Origin: Arabidopsis thaliana
Taxonomy: Eukaryota > Streptophyta > Magnoliopsida > Brassicales > Brassicaceae
Assembly: GCF_000001735.4 (NCBI RefSeq)
Contig: NC_003075.7
Coordinates: 1,241,001-1,305,000, forward strand
Direction of reading: 5' to 3'
DNA: 64,000 bases
Shown here piece by piece: positions 47,540 to 61,905 of the stretch. Below the pieces are notes generated by a model. That model searched no databases. It saw only the letters and a program-made list of their open reading frames with translations, and was not told where the DNA came from. The translations under genes were made by a program, and so were the position numbers. Position 1 is the first letter of the stretch; each line of letters starts with the position of its first letter.

Positions 47540-49850
47540 GACCATACCCCTCTCTCTCTTTCTAGAATTCATGTCATATGCAGCCATTGGGCCATTATCC
47601 TCGGCAAATTTCGTTACCAATGATGATTTACCAACCCTAACAAAATAAAAAAAACAATTCAATTAAGATGATATATATGAAAAACAACAATGCGTAAGAA
47701 AAGAGAATAGAAAAAAACTATGATGTCAAAGAAAAAATCATAGAAAGAATGGATAATTTACCCTTCAGGCGTTTGAACTAGGCTGAGACGATGAGTATTA
47801 ATCTTGAGAAGAATTTTAAGGACTAGAGAGATCTTACGAAAAAATAAACTAGAAAGATCTTACAAACAAACTAGAAAGAAAAAAAAATCTCTACATCTAA
47901 GAAGATGAAAAAATGTGAGATGACATAGGGAACCGTGACACTCTCTTTTCCTTTTATTATTAGTGTGGTGTTAGAACCCTTTTTCTTCTTTTATTAAAAA
48001 AAAACACTAGAGCAACCTTCAAAACACTCTCTTTTCCTTTTATTATTAGTGTGGTGTTAGAACCCTTTTTCTTCTTTTATTATTAGTGTCTCGTGTTTTT
48101 CATTTCACACAGATATTAGTACCCTCCCACATTTATCTTTAATCGTCATACACTGTGATTAAATTTCTAGATGAACAGCACAATAAATGAGTTGTGGGGT
48201 TATGGGCAAAAAAAATAAACGTTGGCTGGTGAAATAAACTTATTTTATAAAACCACTTGTTTCCTATTTATTTTGAACATGTTTTTTTTTTTTTTGCCTC
48301 TCTCTCTCTCTACATATATAACTTCGTTACCTTAAACATCCATCTTCGACCATCAATGTCAATTTCTATCTTATGCCCCCTAGGATTCCTGTCATACGTA
48401 GCTCTTGGGTCATTATCATTCGCAAACTTCGTTACCAATGATGATTTACAAACCCTAACAAAATTTAGCAAACAATTCAATTAAGATGATATATATGAAA
48501 AAATTACAATGTCTAAGAAAAGAGAATAGAAAAAACCTACGATGTCAAAGAAAAATTAATAGAAAGAGGGGATAAATTACCCTTCATCGCCGATGACGAA
48601 AACCAATATATTCATTGTACTATATTCAGGCGTTTGAACTAGGATGAGAGGATGAAGATTTATCTTGATAAGATGTTTAAGGACTAGAAAGATCTTAAGA
48701 AAAACTATAAACTAGGAAGATCTTACAAATAAACTAGAAAGAAATAAAATCTCTAGATTTAAAAAGATGAAAAATGTGAGGTGACATGGGGAACCGTGAT
48801 AGAGCAACCTTCAAGACACTCTATTTTCCTTTTATTATTGGTGTGGTATTGTAACACTTTTTCTTCTTTTATAATTGGTGTCTCGTGATTTTCATTTCAC
48901 ACAGTTAATAATACTTTCCCACATTTATCTTTAATGTCACACATTGTGATTAATTCTCTAGATGAACAACACAATAAATGAGCTGTAGAGTTATGGGCAA
49001 AAAAATAAATAAATTTTGGTTGGTGAGATAAACTTATTTTGTAAAAATCACTTGTTTCCTATTTATTTTGAACGTGTGTTTGTATATTTTTCTCTCTCTC
49101 TCTTCAACATCCATCTTCGACCATCAATGTCAATTTCTCTCTTATGCTCCCTAGAATTTCTGTCATACGCAGCCCTTGGGCCATTACCATCTCGACAAAC
49201 TTCGTTATCAATGATAATTTACCAACCTTAACAAAATCAAACAAATAATTCAATTAAGGTGACATATATTAAAAAACTACAATGTCTAAAAAAAGGAGAA
49301 AAGAAAAAACTACGATGTCAAAGAAAAAATAATAGAAAGAATGGATAAATTACACTTCATCACCGATGACAAAAACCAGTAAATTGATTGTACTAGAAAG
49401 ATCTTACGAAACACTATAAATTAAAAAGATCTTACAAACAAACTAGAGAGAAAAAAAAATCTCTAGATCTAAAAGCATCTCCAACAGACCCTCAAACCCT
49501 CAAATTTGAGGGGTTTTTAACTCTAACTCCAACAACCCTTCAAACCCTCATGGCACTATTCACACCCTCAAAATATTTCTCTTATTTCATTTTAGTCTTT
49601 GTACTTTATATTCCTTACAAATAATTCTATTAAAGTCAACTATTTCAAATATATTCATATAAATTTAAATAAATGAAAATTATTTAAATATAAAAAACAA
49701 ATACAACAATAATAGTACACTGAGCATTTCAACACAAATTAAAATTAACATTACAATGATAAATAAATACATAAACACACAAAATAAATTAACACTTGAA
49801 AAAATTACATTAAAACATAACTAATAAAAAATTAAATTCGTAATGCAATA

Positions 49851-50157
49851 TTAATATTCAGGTAAATTTGATCCTGAACCTCCAAGATCACCAAAATATT
49901 GTCCATAAACATTTGATGGAATCGGAGGTTGTTGTTGTTCTTGATTTCTTTTTTGTATGATTCTTGCTTGTTCAGATCGTATAAATTCACATGTATTACT
50001 ATCATCAATATCGCTTAAACGTGTTAGCAATATTTTATTTTCCTTCCCTATTTCTTTTAGAGCTAATTTTTTTGCTTGATTTTGCATACGCAATTGAGCC
50101 ATCTCATAATCCTTGCTTCTAGTTGATGCACTTTCTTTCAAAAAATCAAGAGAGACA
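49851..50157 (-). pseudogene. Harbinger ORF1 (NAM-like C-terminal domain) fragment
   Basis: The minus-strand frame SLDFLKESASTRSKDYEMAQ, then KKLALKEIGKENKILLTRLS and DIDDSNTCEFIRSEQARIIQ, resembles the C-terminal domain of the accessory protein of PIF/Harbinger elements. The DNA-binding N-terminus is missing. It is open to a stop at 49851 but has no genuine start codon. Confidence 0.7.
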
Positions 50158-50174
50158 TCTCATAACAAGAAGCA

Positions 50175-50465
50175 TGCCGAAAAGATGTTGAACGTGCGTT
50201 TGGAGTCTTACAATCGAAGTTTGCTATCATAGCATGATCGTCATGTTACTGGAACAAAGAAGTATTGCATGATATAATGACAGCTTGCATTATAATGCAT
50301 AACATAATAATTGAGGATGAACATGATATCAATGCACTGATTAGAGATTCAAGATTGATGCCACCGCCAACAGTTGAAACGGGGTTAAATGAACAGACAA
50401 GATTTCAACAATTTTTATCTTATAATCTACAGATAAAAAATAAAGAGACTAATTTATCACTTTGA
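50175..50465 (+). pseudogene. Harbinger transposase C-terminal fragment with in-frame stop
   Basis: CRKDVERAFGVLQSKFAIIA contains the region of the third catalytic acidic residue (VERAFG) of DDE_4-type transposases. A TGA stop follows (50235-50237) where an Arg codon would be expected. In the same frame come CYWNKEVLHDIMTACIIMHN and IIIEDEHD, the family's C-terminal signature, ending at 50463. The first two catalytic acids and all upstream sequence are gone. Confidence 0.8.
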
Positions 50466-51140
50466 AATGCATTGAGTGATCATATATGGGAGCATTTTGG
50501 AAATATTTATATAGAGTAATTTTGTAATTTTATAAATCATTTTATGTTTTTTTTTATGTTTTTTTTTTAATTTATATATAATATTATATTATTATATGGA
50601 GTTTTTTTTTTAAATCTTGTTTGGCATAATTGTTTCTATAATATATGTGTTATATTTATTTGTGAAAGTTTTATCACTATAACTGATTATTGTTAAAAAT
50701 TGAGGATTATAATGTAAATACTTCAAAAAATTAAAATAAATTTGTGGGTATACCATTGGAGTAAGTGACCCTCAAATCTTCATTTTGAGGGTGTGCCCCC
50801 TTTAAAATGAGGGCCATTGTTGGAGATGTTCAAAGAAGAAGAAATAAGGTGAGATGGCATGGGGAACCATGACTAGAGCAACCTTCAAGACACTCTATTT
50901 TCTTTTTATTATTAGTGTGGTGCTTTTTCTTCTTTTATAATTGGTGTCTCGTATTTTTCATTTCACACAGTTATTAGGGACCTCCCACACTTATCTTTAA
51001 TTGTCACAAACTGTGATTAATTCTTTATATGAACAACACAATAAATGAGCGGTGAAGTTATGAACGAAAAAAATAAATTTTAGTTGGTGAAATAAATTTA
51101 TTTTATAAAAATCACTTGTTTCCTTTTTATTTTGAACGTG

Positions 51141-51815
51141 TGTTTGTATTTTTTCTACTTTTCTCTCTTATTATTTGAGTTACTTAATATAATATAATTT
51201 ATCTATTTTTATATAATAAATTAATATTTAATTTTTCTTATATTTTAAGATTTATCCGTTGTTTTTTTTAAGTAAATAATTATATATAAAATAAACGAAA
51301 TATCTAATATTAAGTAACTAAAATGGAGAAGAAAAAGAAAAAGAGAGAGAGAGAAAGCATGCCAAAGGGAGCGAAAGAGAAGGATGAAATTGAGAGGGGC
51401 AAATTCGTGTTACTAAGTATATTACCGTAAAACAAATGAAAATCGAAAGAAGTGTCTCTTTTTGCAAACAATGTTGGCCAAAGTTTGTTATTAAGGTGTA
51501 CTAGTTGGGTCAAAGAGTTGTTATTTGTTCCTTTGGGTCGACATAGAGTCGGGTTTAGTTTTGTTAATTGAATAATTCTAAGCCTCAAAAAAATCTTAAG
51601 AATTAAACTGTCTTCTTCTTCGGTCCCAGCCAAAAATCCAGAAGATTCTTAAATCTCATTTCTGCGGCGTAGGTGAAGTCTTAGCGATAAGCTTTGTTTC
51701 TTCTTCTTCTTCTTCTTTACCCATGGATTTTTAACGAACAAGAGAAGAGAAGAACCAAGTTTTCTTCGAAAGGATTGAACTTTGTTTCTTTCTCTTCAGC
51801 TACAACAACCAAAAA
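51141..51815 (+). other. Spacer and leader upstream of At4g02920
   Basis: AT-rich stretch (51170-51300), then a leader with ttcttcttcttcttctt (about 51699-51717) ending at the ATG at 51816. Confidence 0.5.
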
Positions 51816-53670
51816 ATGATCAAGCTTTGCTTCATGACTTCTCATGGTTATTCAATCCCTGGCCTTGGTCTTCCTCAAGACCTCTGCAACACCGAAATCA
51901 TCAAGGTAACTAATTCTTCAGAGTCATCATTTCATTTTCATATTGGATTTTTGATAATTTGGTTGCTTCTGTTATCTGGGTTCCTGTAAAATTGGTGTCT
52001 TTCGTCTACATCTGGTTGAATTTCATGACTTGAATGCTTCAGTTTATCTGGGTTCGTGTAAAGTTGGTGTCTTTCGTGTACATCTTGTTGGATTTGATGA
52101 TTTGAATGATTCAGTTTATATAGGTTCATGTAAAGTTAGCATCTTTGATTTGCGTTTTTTGCGTCTGCGTTTTGTTGGATTTGATGGCTCTTGTTTTGAT
52201 TCTGTTATTGTCAATGAATGAATCAGCAGAATAGCCGGTCTCATCTGGTGAATCCCGGAGCAAGACAAGAGATCATACCTGCAAGCTCCTTCAATCTGAA
52301 TACAGAACTCTTGGAACCATGGAAACCGGTTTCTTCATTTAGCCAATTCGTGGAGATTGATTCAGCCATGATGAAACCTCTGCTCATGGATGTTCATGGT
52401 AAGGCTCAATTACTGCTTCTGGTTTTATCAGTTAATAATGAACCTTTCTGCAATCAGTTCGTTAATTTACATGAACTTGCTTTATGGTTGATACAGAGAC
52501 GGCACCAGAATCTCTGATTTTGAGCTTTGGAATCGCTGATAAGTTTGCAAGACAAGAAAAGGTGATGGAGTTTCTTCTGTCTCAGTCAGAGGAGTTCAAG
52601 GAAAAAGGATTCGATATGTCGCTGTTAAATGAATTGATGGAGTTTGAGTCTATGAAATCCAGTTCTCAGCTACGACCGTATGATACTTCCTCTGTTCTTT
52701 ACTTGAATCAAGAATTAGGGAAACCGGTTTTGGATCTCGTTAGGGATATGATGGAGAATCCAGAGTTCTCTGTGCGATCGAATGGTCATGTTCTGTTCTC
52801 TTCAAGTAGCAATCCTGAGTTGAATGATCTACTTTCTATTGCTTCCGAGTTCAATTTGTCAAGGAATTCAACAACAAAATGGAGACAGCTCTCACCGCTT
52901 ATCCCACACTTTCAGAGGTAAAATCCATCGCCCAGATTTATGCTCGCTTGTGTTGCGTTGATTTCTCGGTGTTAAAACCTTTCACTGTTTTTCTAAGCAG
53001 GTTTGAAAGTGACGTATTTACACCGGCTAAGCTGAAAGCAGTTACAGTGCTAGCACCTTTGAAGAGGTAATATAATCTCATCGCTACTTGCTTCTATAAC
53101 TACTTACTTTTGTGTTGTTAGTGTTCTCATATTCGTATTCTTTTTTTCATTCGAACAAGTCCTGAGAAAAGCAGGCTCAAGTCACCAAGGAAACACAACA
53201 CGAAGCGAAAAGCTAAAGAGAGGGACCTATACAAAAGAAATCATCTCCACGCTTACGAGAGCCTTCTCTCTTTAATGATAGGCAATGATCATCGACACAA
53301 ACACACAACAGTACTCTCTTTACAGAAATCATGTGGAGAGCTCTCAGAGCTTCTGACTCAGTTCTCTATCACTGCTGCTGGAACTGGAATCGCTGTGCTC
53401 TTTTCTGTCGTATGTAGCCTTGCTTCAAGGCGTGTACCCTTTTGCGCAAATAAGTTCTTCGACACTGGGCTTGGTTTGAGTTTGGTAATACTGTCATGGG
53501 CTGTGAATAGACTCAGGGAGGTGATTGTTCATGTCAATAGGAAAGCGAACAAGCCATGTTCAAGTTTGAAAGATGACGAAATCATAAACAGTGTGGAGAG
53601 AAGTATGAAGGAGGTTTACTACAGAGCTGCAACGGTAATCGCGGTGTTTGCGCTTAGGTTTGCATGTTGA
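51816..53670 (+). CDS. Plant-specific protein with C-terminal hydrophobic segments (At4g02920)
   Basis: Five exons: 51816-51905, 52227-52398, 52497-52917, 53001-53066 and 53160-53670, giving 419 aa with all junctions in frame. I do not recognise a named domain. The N-terminus reads MIKLCFMTSHGYSIPGLGLP. The middle is soluble and helical (KFARQEKVMEFLLSQSEEFK). A basic segment follows (KSPRKHNTKRKAKERDLYKR). The C-terminal third has hydrophobic stretches TAAGTGIAVLFSVVCSLAS, TGLGLSLVILSWAVNRL and YRAATVIAVFALRFAC, which suggest membrane anchoring. From memory there are close paralogues only in plants. Function unknown. Confidence 0.85.
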
Positions 53671-53845
53671 AAAATCGGGGTGAGAGGTAAAAATCTTGAT
53701 TTACTACTCCATGGAAAGCTTCTAAAAGGTCGTTTGTAAATGACTAAAACTTGTTTAGTAGCTGTAAATGTGAAAGATGATATTATGTGGTAGAACCTAA
53801 GATTAAGAGGTGAAGAATTTTGAAGAGAATAAATGTTTTGCAAGA
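53671..53845. other. 3' flank of At4g02920
   Basis: Probable 3' UTR. No other feature was seen. Confidence 0.5.
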
Positions 53846-54030
53846 ATGCGTTTGTTCCATCACTACAAGCTCCAACATTTCTTCATCCTCCACCATATCA
53901 ATTTTGTTCAAGAAGCACACAAGTGATGGAATACCAACCTGTGGCGAATTACAACCTAAAAAAACAGTCATAATTTCTTCAGTAGCTTTTCGATCAAGTC
54001 ACACAACAATGATGTTCTTCGGTTTGAACA
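53846..54030 (-). pseudogene. Mitochondrial EF-Tu exon fragments
   Basis: On the minus strand 53938-53848 encodes [20 protein letters not shown], then MLELVVME. This is the counterpart of exon 6 of the EF-Tu gene ([20 protein letters not shown]), including the NKxD nucleotide-binding motif. The intron acceptor (acctgtgg on the plus strand) is kept. About 50 bp further a degraded piece of the preceding exon (54030-53995, QTEEH against QTKEH) follows. Because intron sequence is kept between the pieces, it arose by DNA duplication and not by retroposition. The rest of the gene is absent. Confidence 0.8.
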
Positions 54031-54750
54031 TATGGTAAAGTAAGGGCCATGAAACTTTAATTGTGTGAAGAGAATGAAATCAGAGCCTCGCGTTGACGAC
54101 CCTGCTTGTACTGGTAAATCAGTAGTTTGCATATTTCGTCTACTATGCTCGTCCTATTTGCGTTGTTTGACCCCTTCTTGTAATGGAAGTTGTAACACAA
54201 ACATAAATAATAACTAGAGGGAACGACGACATTTATTTTCTTTTCAACAATATAACTAGTTCCTAAATCTAAATTGGGAGTGTGGAACCTAAAAAAGTAG
54301 TATCAGTACAAAATCTAATGTTACATACAAGCTTGTCTCTCACCACAAGAGTGAGCACTACAATCTAGCATAGCATCATAAGAGGAAGCATACTTGAGCA
54401 AAAGATTTGCTAAACATGAAATAAATATTTCATTTCTGGTCAACTTAATTTAATAATCGAAAATTCATGATTTTGGTTTAAAGAAATAAAAACAAATACT
54501 TGACAAACCACGAAGGTGAGAAAGAATTGGAAGTGGCTTTTTGAAAGTTTCACAAAGTAGGAAGCATCAAAAAGAAATAGACGTTTCGTGCCCTCTGCCC
54601 TAATCTTTCTCATTGGAAACATAAATTAAGTTTCTCTCTGTTTATTTGATCTACCCAAAGAAATCTCAAAGCAGCAAAAAGACAAAAAGAAAAATCTCGA
54701 AATTGATGGATTCCTAGAGAACGAAGGAGAAGAATGTGCTTTTGAGTAGT
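54031..54750. other. Spacer and 3' UTR of EF-Tu
   Basis: AT-rich, with no gene recognised. The 3' UTR of the minus-strand EF-Tu gene lies at its right end. Confidence 0.5.
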
Positions 54751-57354
<2,604 letters not shown>

Positions 57355-57477
57355 TTTGACTTGTACGAGAGAAAGGCGAACACACAAATGAGATTTGGGG
57401 TTTTAGTCGCCTGAGTAACAAGGGTTTCTCTTGAAACCTCGACCCTGTTTTTTCTTAAACCCGATCCGACGACCCGG

Positions 57478-57520
57478 CTTAAGCCCATTTTAGTATTCTT
57501 ACTATTATTGGGCCTTAGTT
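57478..57520. promoter_or_regulatory. Site II motifs upstream of mitochondrial EF-Tu
   Basis: taagcccatt and attgggcctt lie about 130-160 bp upstream of the EF-Tu ATG. With a third, gtgggctcg, near 57571, they form the TGGGCY cluster common in promoters of mitochondrial and ribosomal protein genes. Confidence 0.5.
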
Positions 57521-58020
57521 CAAAACACCAACTTGTTCAACAAATTAAATTTTTGTTTATTCGATTTTACGTGGGCTCGAAGTACTTTTTATTTTATTTT
57601 TGTTTGTTAAAAAGCTATCAAGTATATCCAAAGTTTTTAAGAGCAAATAAAATGGGATCCAAATTATAAAAAAAAATCACTTAAAAATTAACAGTATAGA
57701 TGATATGATCCTTTTAAAATTAACAGTATAGATAATATGATCGTTATAGATGAATATTTAATTTTGCATAAATATACATATTTTTGTCAAGAACATAAAT
57801 CATGCATATTTGAATTTGAAGGTTAAACAATATGACGGTACTATTACAAACTGCTATATTACATGTCATATGATTCATATAACCGTGCCTAAAGGGTTAA
57901 AAAAAAGAAAGGCTTTTGTCTCGAGCTTCCAAAATATGTAATGTTTTTAGGGCTCCCAAAAAATAATTTATAATATATCACAATGGTTTTTCACGATTTT
58001 TTAGCCTTTATAAATTGCAT
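57521..58020. other. AT-rich intergenic DNA
   Basis: It includes a short direct repeat, aaattaacagtatagat, near 57686 and 57717. No gene was recognised. Confidence 0.5.
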
Positions 58021-58029
58021 ATCTAAATT

Positions 58030-58262
58030 ACGGCTTGGTATTCAGGTATGCTGGTCGGGTTTGGGTAATAATCGGTCGAATACGGATATGTCGGATATGC
58101 TATTCTAGGACCCAATAGGGTAAATAGAAAATCTCGGTTCGGATTCGGTTCGGATCCAATCGGTTTCAGATCGGTTTATATCCAAATACCCGAAATTTTA
58201 CCCAATACCCGAATTTGTATCCAAATAATCGAAAATTTTACCCAAATACCCGAAGTTTCTAG
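58030..58262. repeat. Degenerate TACCCGAAA / GGTTCGGAT repeat block
   Basis: Imperfect short repeats: cggttcggattcggttcgga on the left, and a series of aaatacccgaaattttaccc variants on the right (58180-58258). Same sequence type as the block at 60990-61390. Confidence 0.7.
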
Positions 58263-59068
58263 TTATAAGAATACATGACTATATATCCAAAGTTTGAAAC
58301 GAATCATTTAAAATAATATTCACATTCCTATATTAAAAAAATAAAGCAAATTCTGAAAATGTTTCTATTCATCAAAAGTCTAGAACTCCCTAATAGAGTG
58401 TACAAATTGTCTACAACTATAGATGAAAGAGCTCCAAATATGATTAACTTGCGTATTCTTGTAGACATTTATGTCGGGAGAGAAGTTGTATATCTTTGTC
58501 AAAACCAATCTCAAATGTCACTGATATATATAAATGTGTTTACACAATTTCTTTGTAATTAATTGATGTCTCTCTTATGCTTTCGAAAGCAACGGTTCCC
58601 ACTGATCCACGTCGTTGCATGATAGTGGTTCCTATAATCACATGCGTTGCCGTGGACTGTCTTACTTTATTTCTTAATATATAGAGTCTATATCAATCCT
58701 ATTATTTCTTTTTTATATTCAGCCAAGAGTAAACCCAAGATGCCATTAACGATGATGAAGCCTTTTTACATGAAAGTGTTGAAGATCACGATTCTCCACC
58801 ACTACATCATCAACAAAGCATGAGAGCTTTTACGTCTCAAGAAAAAAGTTTAAAACTGGAAACTAAATTCTGAAACCAGAGGTTTGATTGGATAAAAAAA
58901 AAAGTGAATTCACTAAAAGTTCACATAGTAGTCTAATATTGAATAAACAAATTATGAACATAACCCGTGATTTTATATGGGATGTGATTAATGAAATCAT
59001 ATGAAGCCTCGGTGCATTAGTCACAAATCATTTTCATAGATACATCATAAAAAATTTCAAAAGATAAA
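58263..59068. other. Intergenic DNA, no gene seen
   Basis: Short ORFs only (for example 58359-58562), with no recognisable protein features. Confidence 0.5.
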
Positions 59069-59080
59069 AAGATAAAATAG

Positions 59081-59087
59081 GGGTTTG

Positions 59088-59124
<37 letters not shown>
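59081..59124 (+). mobile_element. Possible minimal retroposition: 9 bp plus A34 between 12-bp direct repeats
   Basis: aagataaaatag occurs at 59069-59080 and 59125-59136. Between them lie gggtttggc, 34 A residues and one G. Target duplication plus poly(A) is the LINE/SINE insertion signature, here with almost no element body. Confidence 0.45.
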
Positions 59125-59125
<1 letters not shown>

Positions 59126-59136
59126 AGATAAAATAG

Positions 59137-60948
59137 TGTCTTATAAAACCATATTTTAATTTATTTTTAAGCTTTATTTTACGGAAAATGCATTATGTGT
59201 CCTAAACATCTGAAATATATTTTAGCATGCAATGTTAATATACAACAACTTCGGTGACGTATATATAATTGAGCAACTTCAACGATTTTAATTTACAGTT
59301 TCGTGACTCAACCAAAATATTTAGAGCACTAAATATTGATGTGACAAACAAAAAGCAATCGGGATAAACATTTTAATTTTTTTATGCTTTTTGTACAAAT
59401 GTTATATATATACTTTTTTTACAAATGTATATATACATGAAAACGTAACCTTCGGAACCATGTGAAAGAAAAATATGACCAATAATTTGTCAAGAAAACA
59501 AAGAGACTATAAATAATAAGTTGAGAATAGACAATTGATGTATATTTGAAATATGTATAACATACGTAGTCCAGAATATGAAGTTTTTGTTTGTTAATAT
59601 TGAGTGTTAACTCATTACATTAAACAAGTTTAATTAAGATCATTAGACGTATCACTAGGCTAAAGATACATCATCTTTTATTAGAATCTATTATTCAAAC
59701 TAATATGATTATAATGTTATTTATATGTTTTACGTATGCAACATAGAATACTACTACACAGTTGCTGATTAATATTCCAAAACAATAAAGGAAGCTTTTG
59801 TTTTCCGGACCACATGGGAATGTGTTACCAACTATCTCTTTACTTTGACATGTAAGATATGTAAGAATCTTCTTAAGGTTTTGAGGCTCAGAAGACAAGA
59901 GCATATTTTCCATTTATCGTACCTTTTGACGGCAAAGCTAAATAAGAATATAACTTTTTCAACTTTAATTGGTTTATCATACATCTCTAGTACTGTCTCA
60001 TTATTTTCAATTAACTTTGTTATAACTTAAGTTTCGAGACAAAAAGCTGAGTTTTGGAGGATTATCCAATAATATCGTTATACTATGTATCGGTATATTA
60101 TCAAATAGTTTTGCACCTAAGATATACAAAGAGTTTCATATTGTATAGATAACAACTTTTTTTAATCAATTCAAGATATTTCCATTGTTGCACTAGTGTG
60201 TCAATAAATATCTATATTTAAATGCTGTAAAAGGACTTTATATATAGTTTACACAATATTAAATTATACATAATATAGTATAATACTTATATTATAAAGT
60301 CATTGTTTATATTCCTCATTCTCGAGATAAATTATTCTTTGCCATTTACGAAAAGAGAGAAACGATTCTTCGATACTATCTTTCTTCTTGTAGAGCCGGT
60401 GGCTCATATTCCATGAATACATTATAATTATAAGCTTTACGCCAATCAATACTTAATGATTCATAAGTTAATTATTGTGCATTATAGTATATAAAAGGTT
60501 CATAATAAACAAAATATAAGCTAGCTTTTACTTGGTTGGACCATTTTCTCACATGGAAGGAGGGTATCTCTATCTATACACGAATAATGCGATATCCACA
60601 TATTCGACATGTTTAAATTATTTCAATAAAGAAATAATATATTAATGGGGGAAAAAGGCTTCTTAAAAGACTTACTCCATTTAGATAGCTAAAACTCCGA
60701 TCAAAGTTAGAAGAATATAAAAACCTCATTACAGTCTAATTCACATGTAAACAATATTCTCTCAGAAAAAGAACTTTACTTCCTAATGAAAAGTGAATTT
60801 TAATATTAGTTAATAAATAAAATATATATTCGTACATTTAATTAATTGGTGTATATACTACTATATTTTACTGGATATAAAAAATAACTATTTTGTTTTG
60901 CATCGTTTGTTTAGTATTTTTGTCTGTTTGTCAACTAATATAAATTTA
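59137..60948. other. AT-rich intergenic DNA, no gene seen
   Basis: No coding, RNA or terminal-repeat signal was recognised. Short ORFs such as 59695-59913 and 59845-60030 lack support. Confidence 0.5.
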
Positions 60949-61905
60949 CTAGATAAGGCCCACATATTTAGACGTGTGTACCCGAAATTTTCAAATACTC
61001 GGACGGATCTAAACTTCAAAACTCGAAAAACTCGAACCCGAACCCGAATAGATATCCAAACATATCTCAAATATAAGTATTATACTTATATATAGAAAAT
61101 ATTAGGATTTTTTTAGATTTTTTAGTTCTTTTTGTGTATTTTTAGATATATTCAAGCAAAACTACTTGTGTTGTTTTGGGAATTTTTGAAATTTTCAAGT
61201 AATTTAATAGATCTGCACACAAAATTTGATATTTTAATATATAAATAAACTCGAACCCGAACCCGAACCCGAACCCGAACCCGAACCTAAACCGAACCCG
61301 ACCCAAAATCTTAAATTACCCGAACGGGTCCTAAACTTCTAAACCCAAAAACCCGAACCCGAAATACCCGACCCGAATACCCAAACGCCTAGGGCTAAGA
61401 ATTAATAATAATAAAAAAAGAAATCCACAAAAGTATTTAGAAACCAAACATTGTTGAAAATATAGTTTCTATATATGTCGTAATCTCGTAAGTTAATTTT
61501 ACATCATGCAAATTAATATTAAATAAGTTAAAATTAATAAATAAAAATAATTGAAAAGTTAAATCCTATAAGCTAAGCTATTTTTCTCAAAATGTTCTAT
61601 TTTCACTTATGATTACATAAGTTAAAGACAAATTTGTTAATTTTCCTTTTGTTGAATTTATGTTAATTGTTTATAAATATCTTATTATTAAATGTTAAGT
61701 TTGTGTTTCATATAAGTATTGATATAGACATATAAATTAGTATATGTAAATTTGTTTACTTTTTAAGATTTTCTATTTTTTTTAGACAATAAAAAAGTTA
61801 AATTTTGAATGACACATGTAAACATCTGATCGTTTAACTTGACACGTGGCACAATCTTATGAGTTAGCAACTTTGAAAACCATACTTTATATAATAAGAT
61901 ATAGA
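60949..61905 (-). mobile_element. Candidate short non-autonomous Helitron (minus orientation)
   Basis: The minus strand begins near 61905 with TCTATATCTTATTATATAAA, then GTATGGTTTTCAAAGTTGCT. I recall this start type from Arabidopsis ATREP-like Helitrons. A possible 3' end is GTGGGCCTTATCTAG followed by T (60966-60948, minus strand). The subterminal hairpin is weak and the base before TC is not the expected A, so the ends are tentative. The interior contains the CCCGAA array. Confidence 0.42.
60990..61392. repeat. (CCCGAA)n hexamer array
   Basis: Uninterrupted cgaacccgaacccgaaccc units at about 61251-61290, with diverged copies on both sides (acccgaaatacccgacccga near 61352). The other strand reads GGGTTC repeats. 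It is not the plant telomere repeat (CCCTAAA). Confidence 0.85.

Larger units (their letters stand above)
49474..50831. mobile_element. Internally deleted PIF/Harbinger DNA transposon
   Basis: Inverted ends AGCATCTCCAACA (49474) and TGTTGGAGATGTT (about 50818-50830) bound a 1.36-kb insert. It interrupts the third array unit at a place where units 1 and 2 are continuous (ctctagatttaaaaagatga). Inside are two divergent remnants. On the plus strand is a transposase C-terminus (50175-50463); on the minus strand is an ORF1 (Myb/NAM-like) C-terminus (about 50157-49851). Internal deletion has removed both N-terminal parts. The target duplication is not clean. Confidence 0.82.
47540..51140. repeat. 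Tandem array of about three ~0.77-0.82-kb units
   Basis: Units start near 47540, 48297 and 49091. In each, ttcgttaccaatgatgattt recurs (47610, 48428, 49201), followed by caattcaattaag.tga.ata, ctacgatgtcaaagaaaa, tagaaagatcttac, gaaccgtga and ttttccttttattatt. Each closes with tttcacacag, cccacatttatctttaa, atgaacaacacaataaatga and tcacttgtttcctatttatt. Unit 3 is split by the Harbinger remnant (49474-50831). Unit 1 has an extra internal ~80-bp duplication (47940-48100). No convincing coding frame is conserved between units. Confidence 0.82.

Noticed and set aside
47580..49230. Repeated short ORFs (such as 48257-48484 and 49016-49231) as a tandem gene family
   Set aside because: The frames are not conserved between units (stops and shifts), so the array gives no consistent protein.
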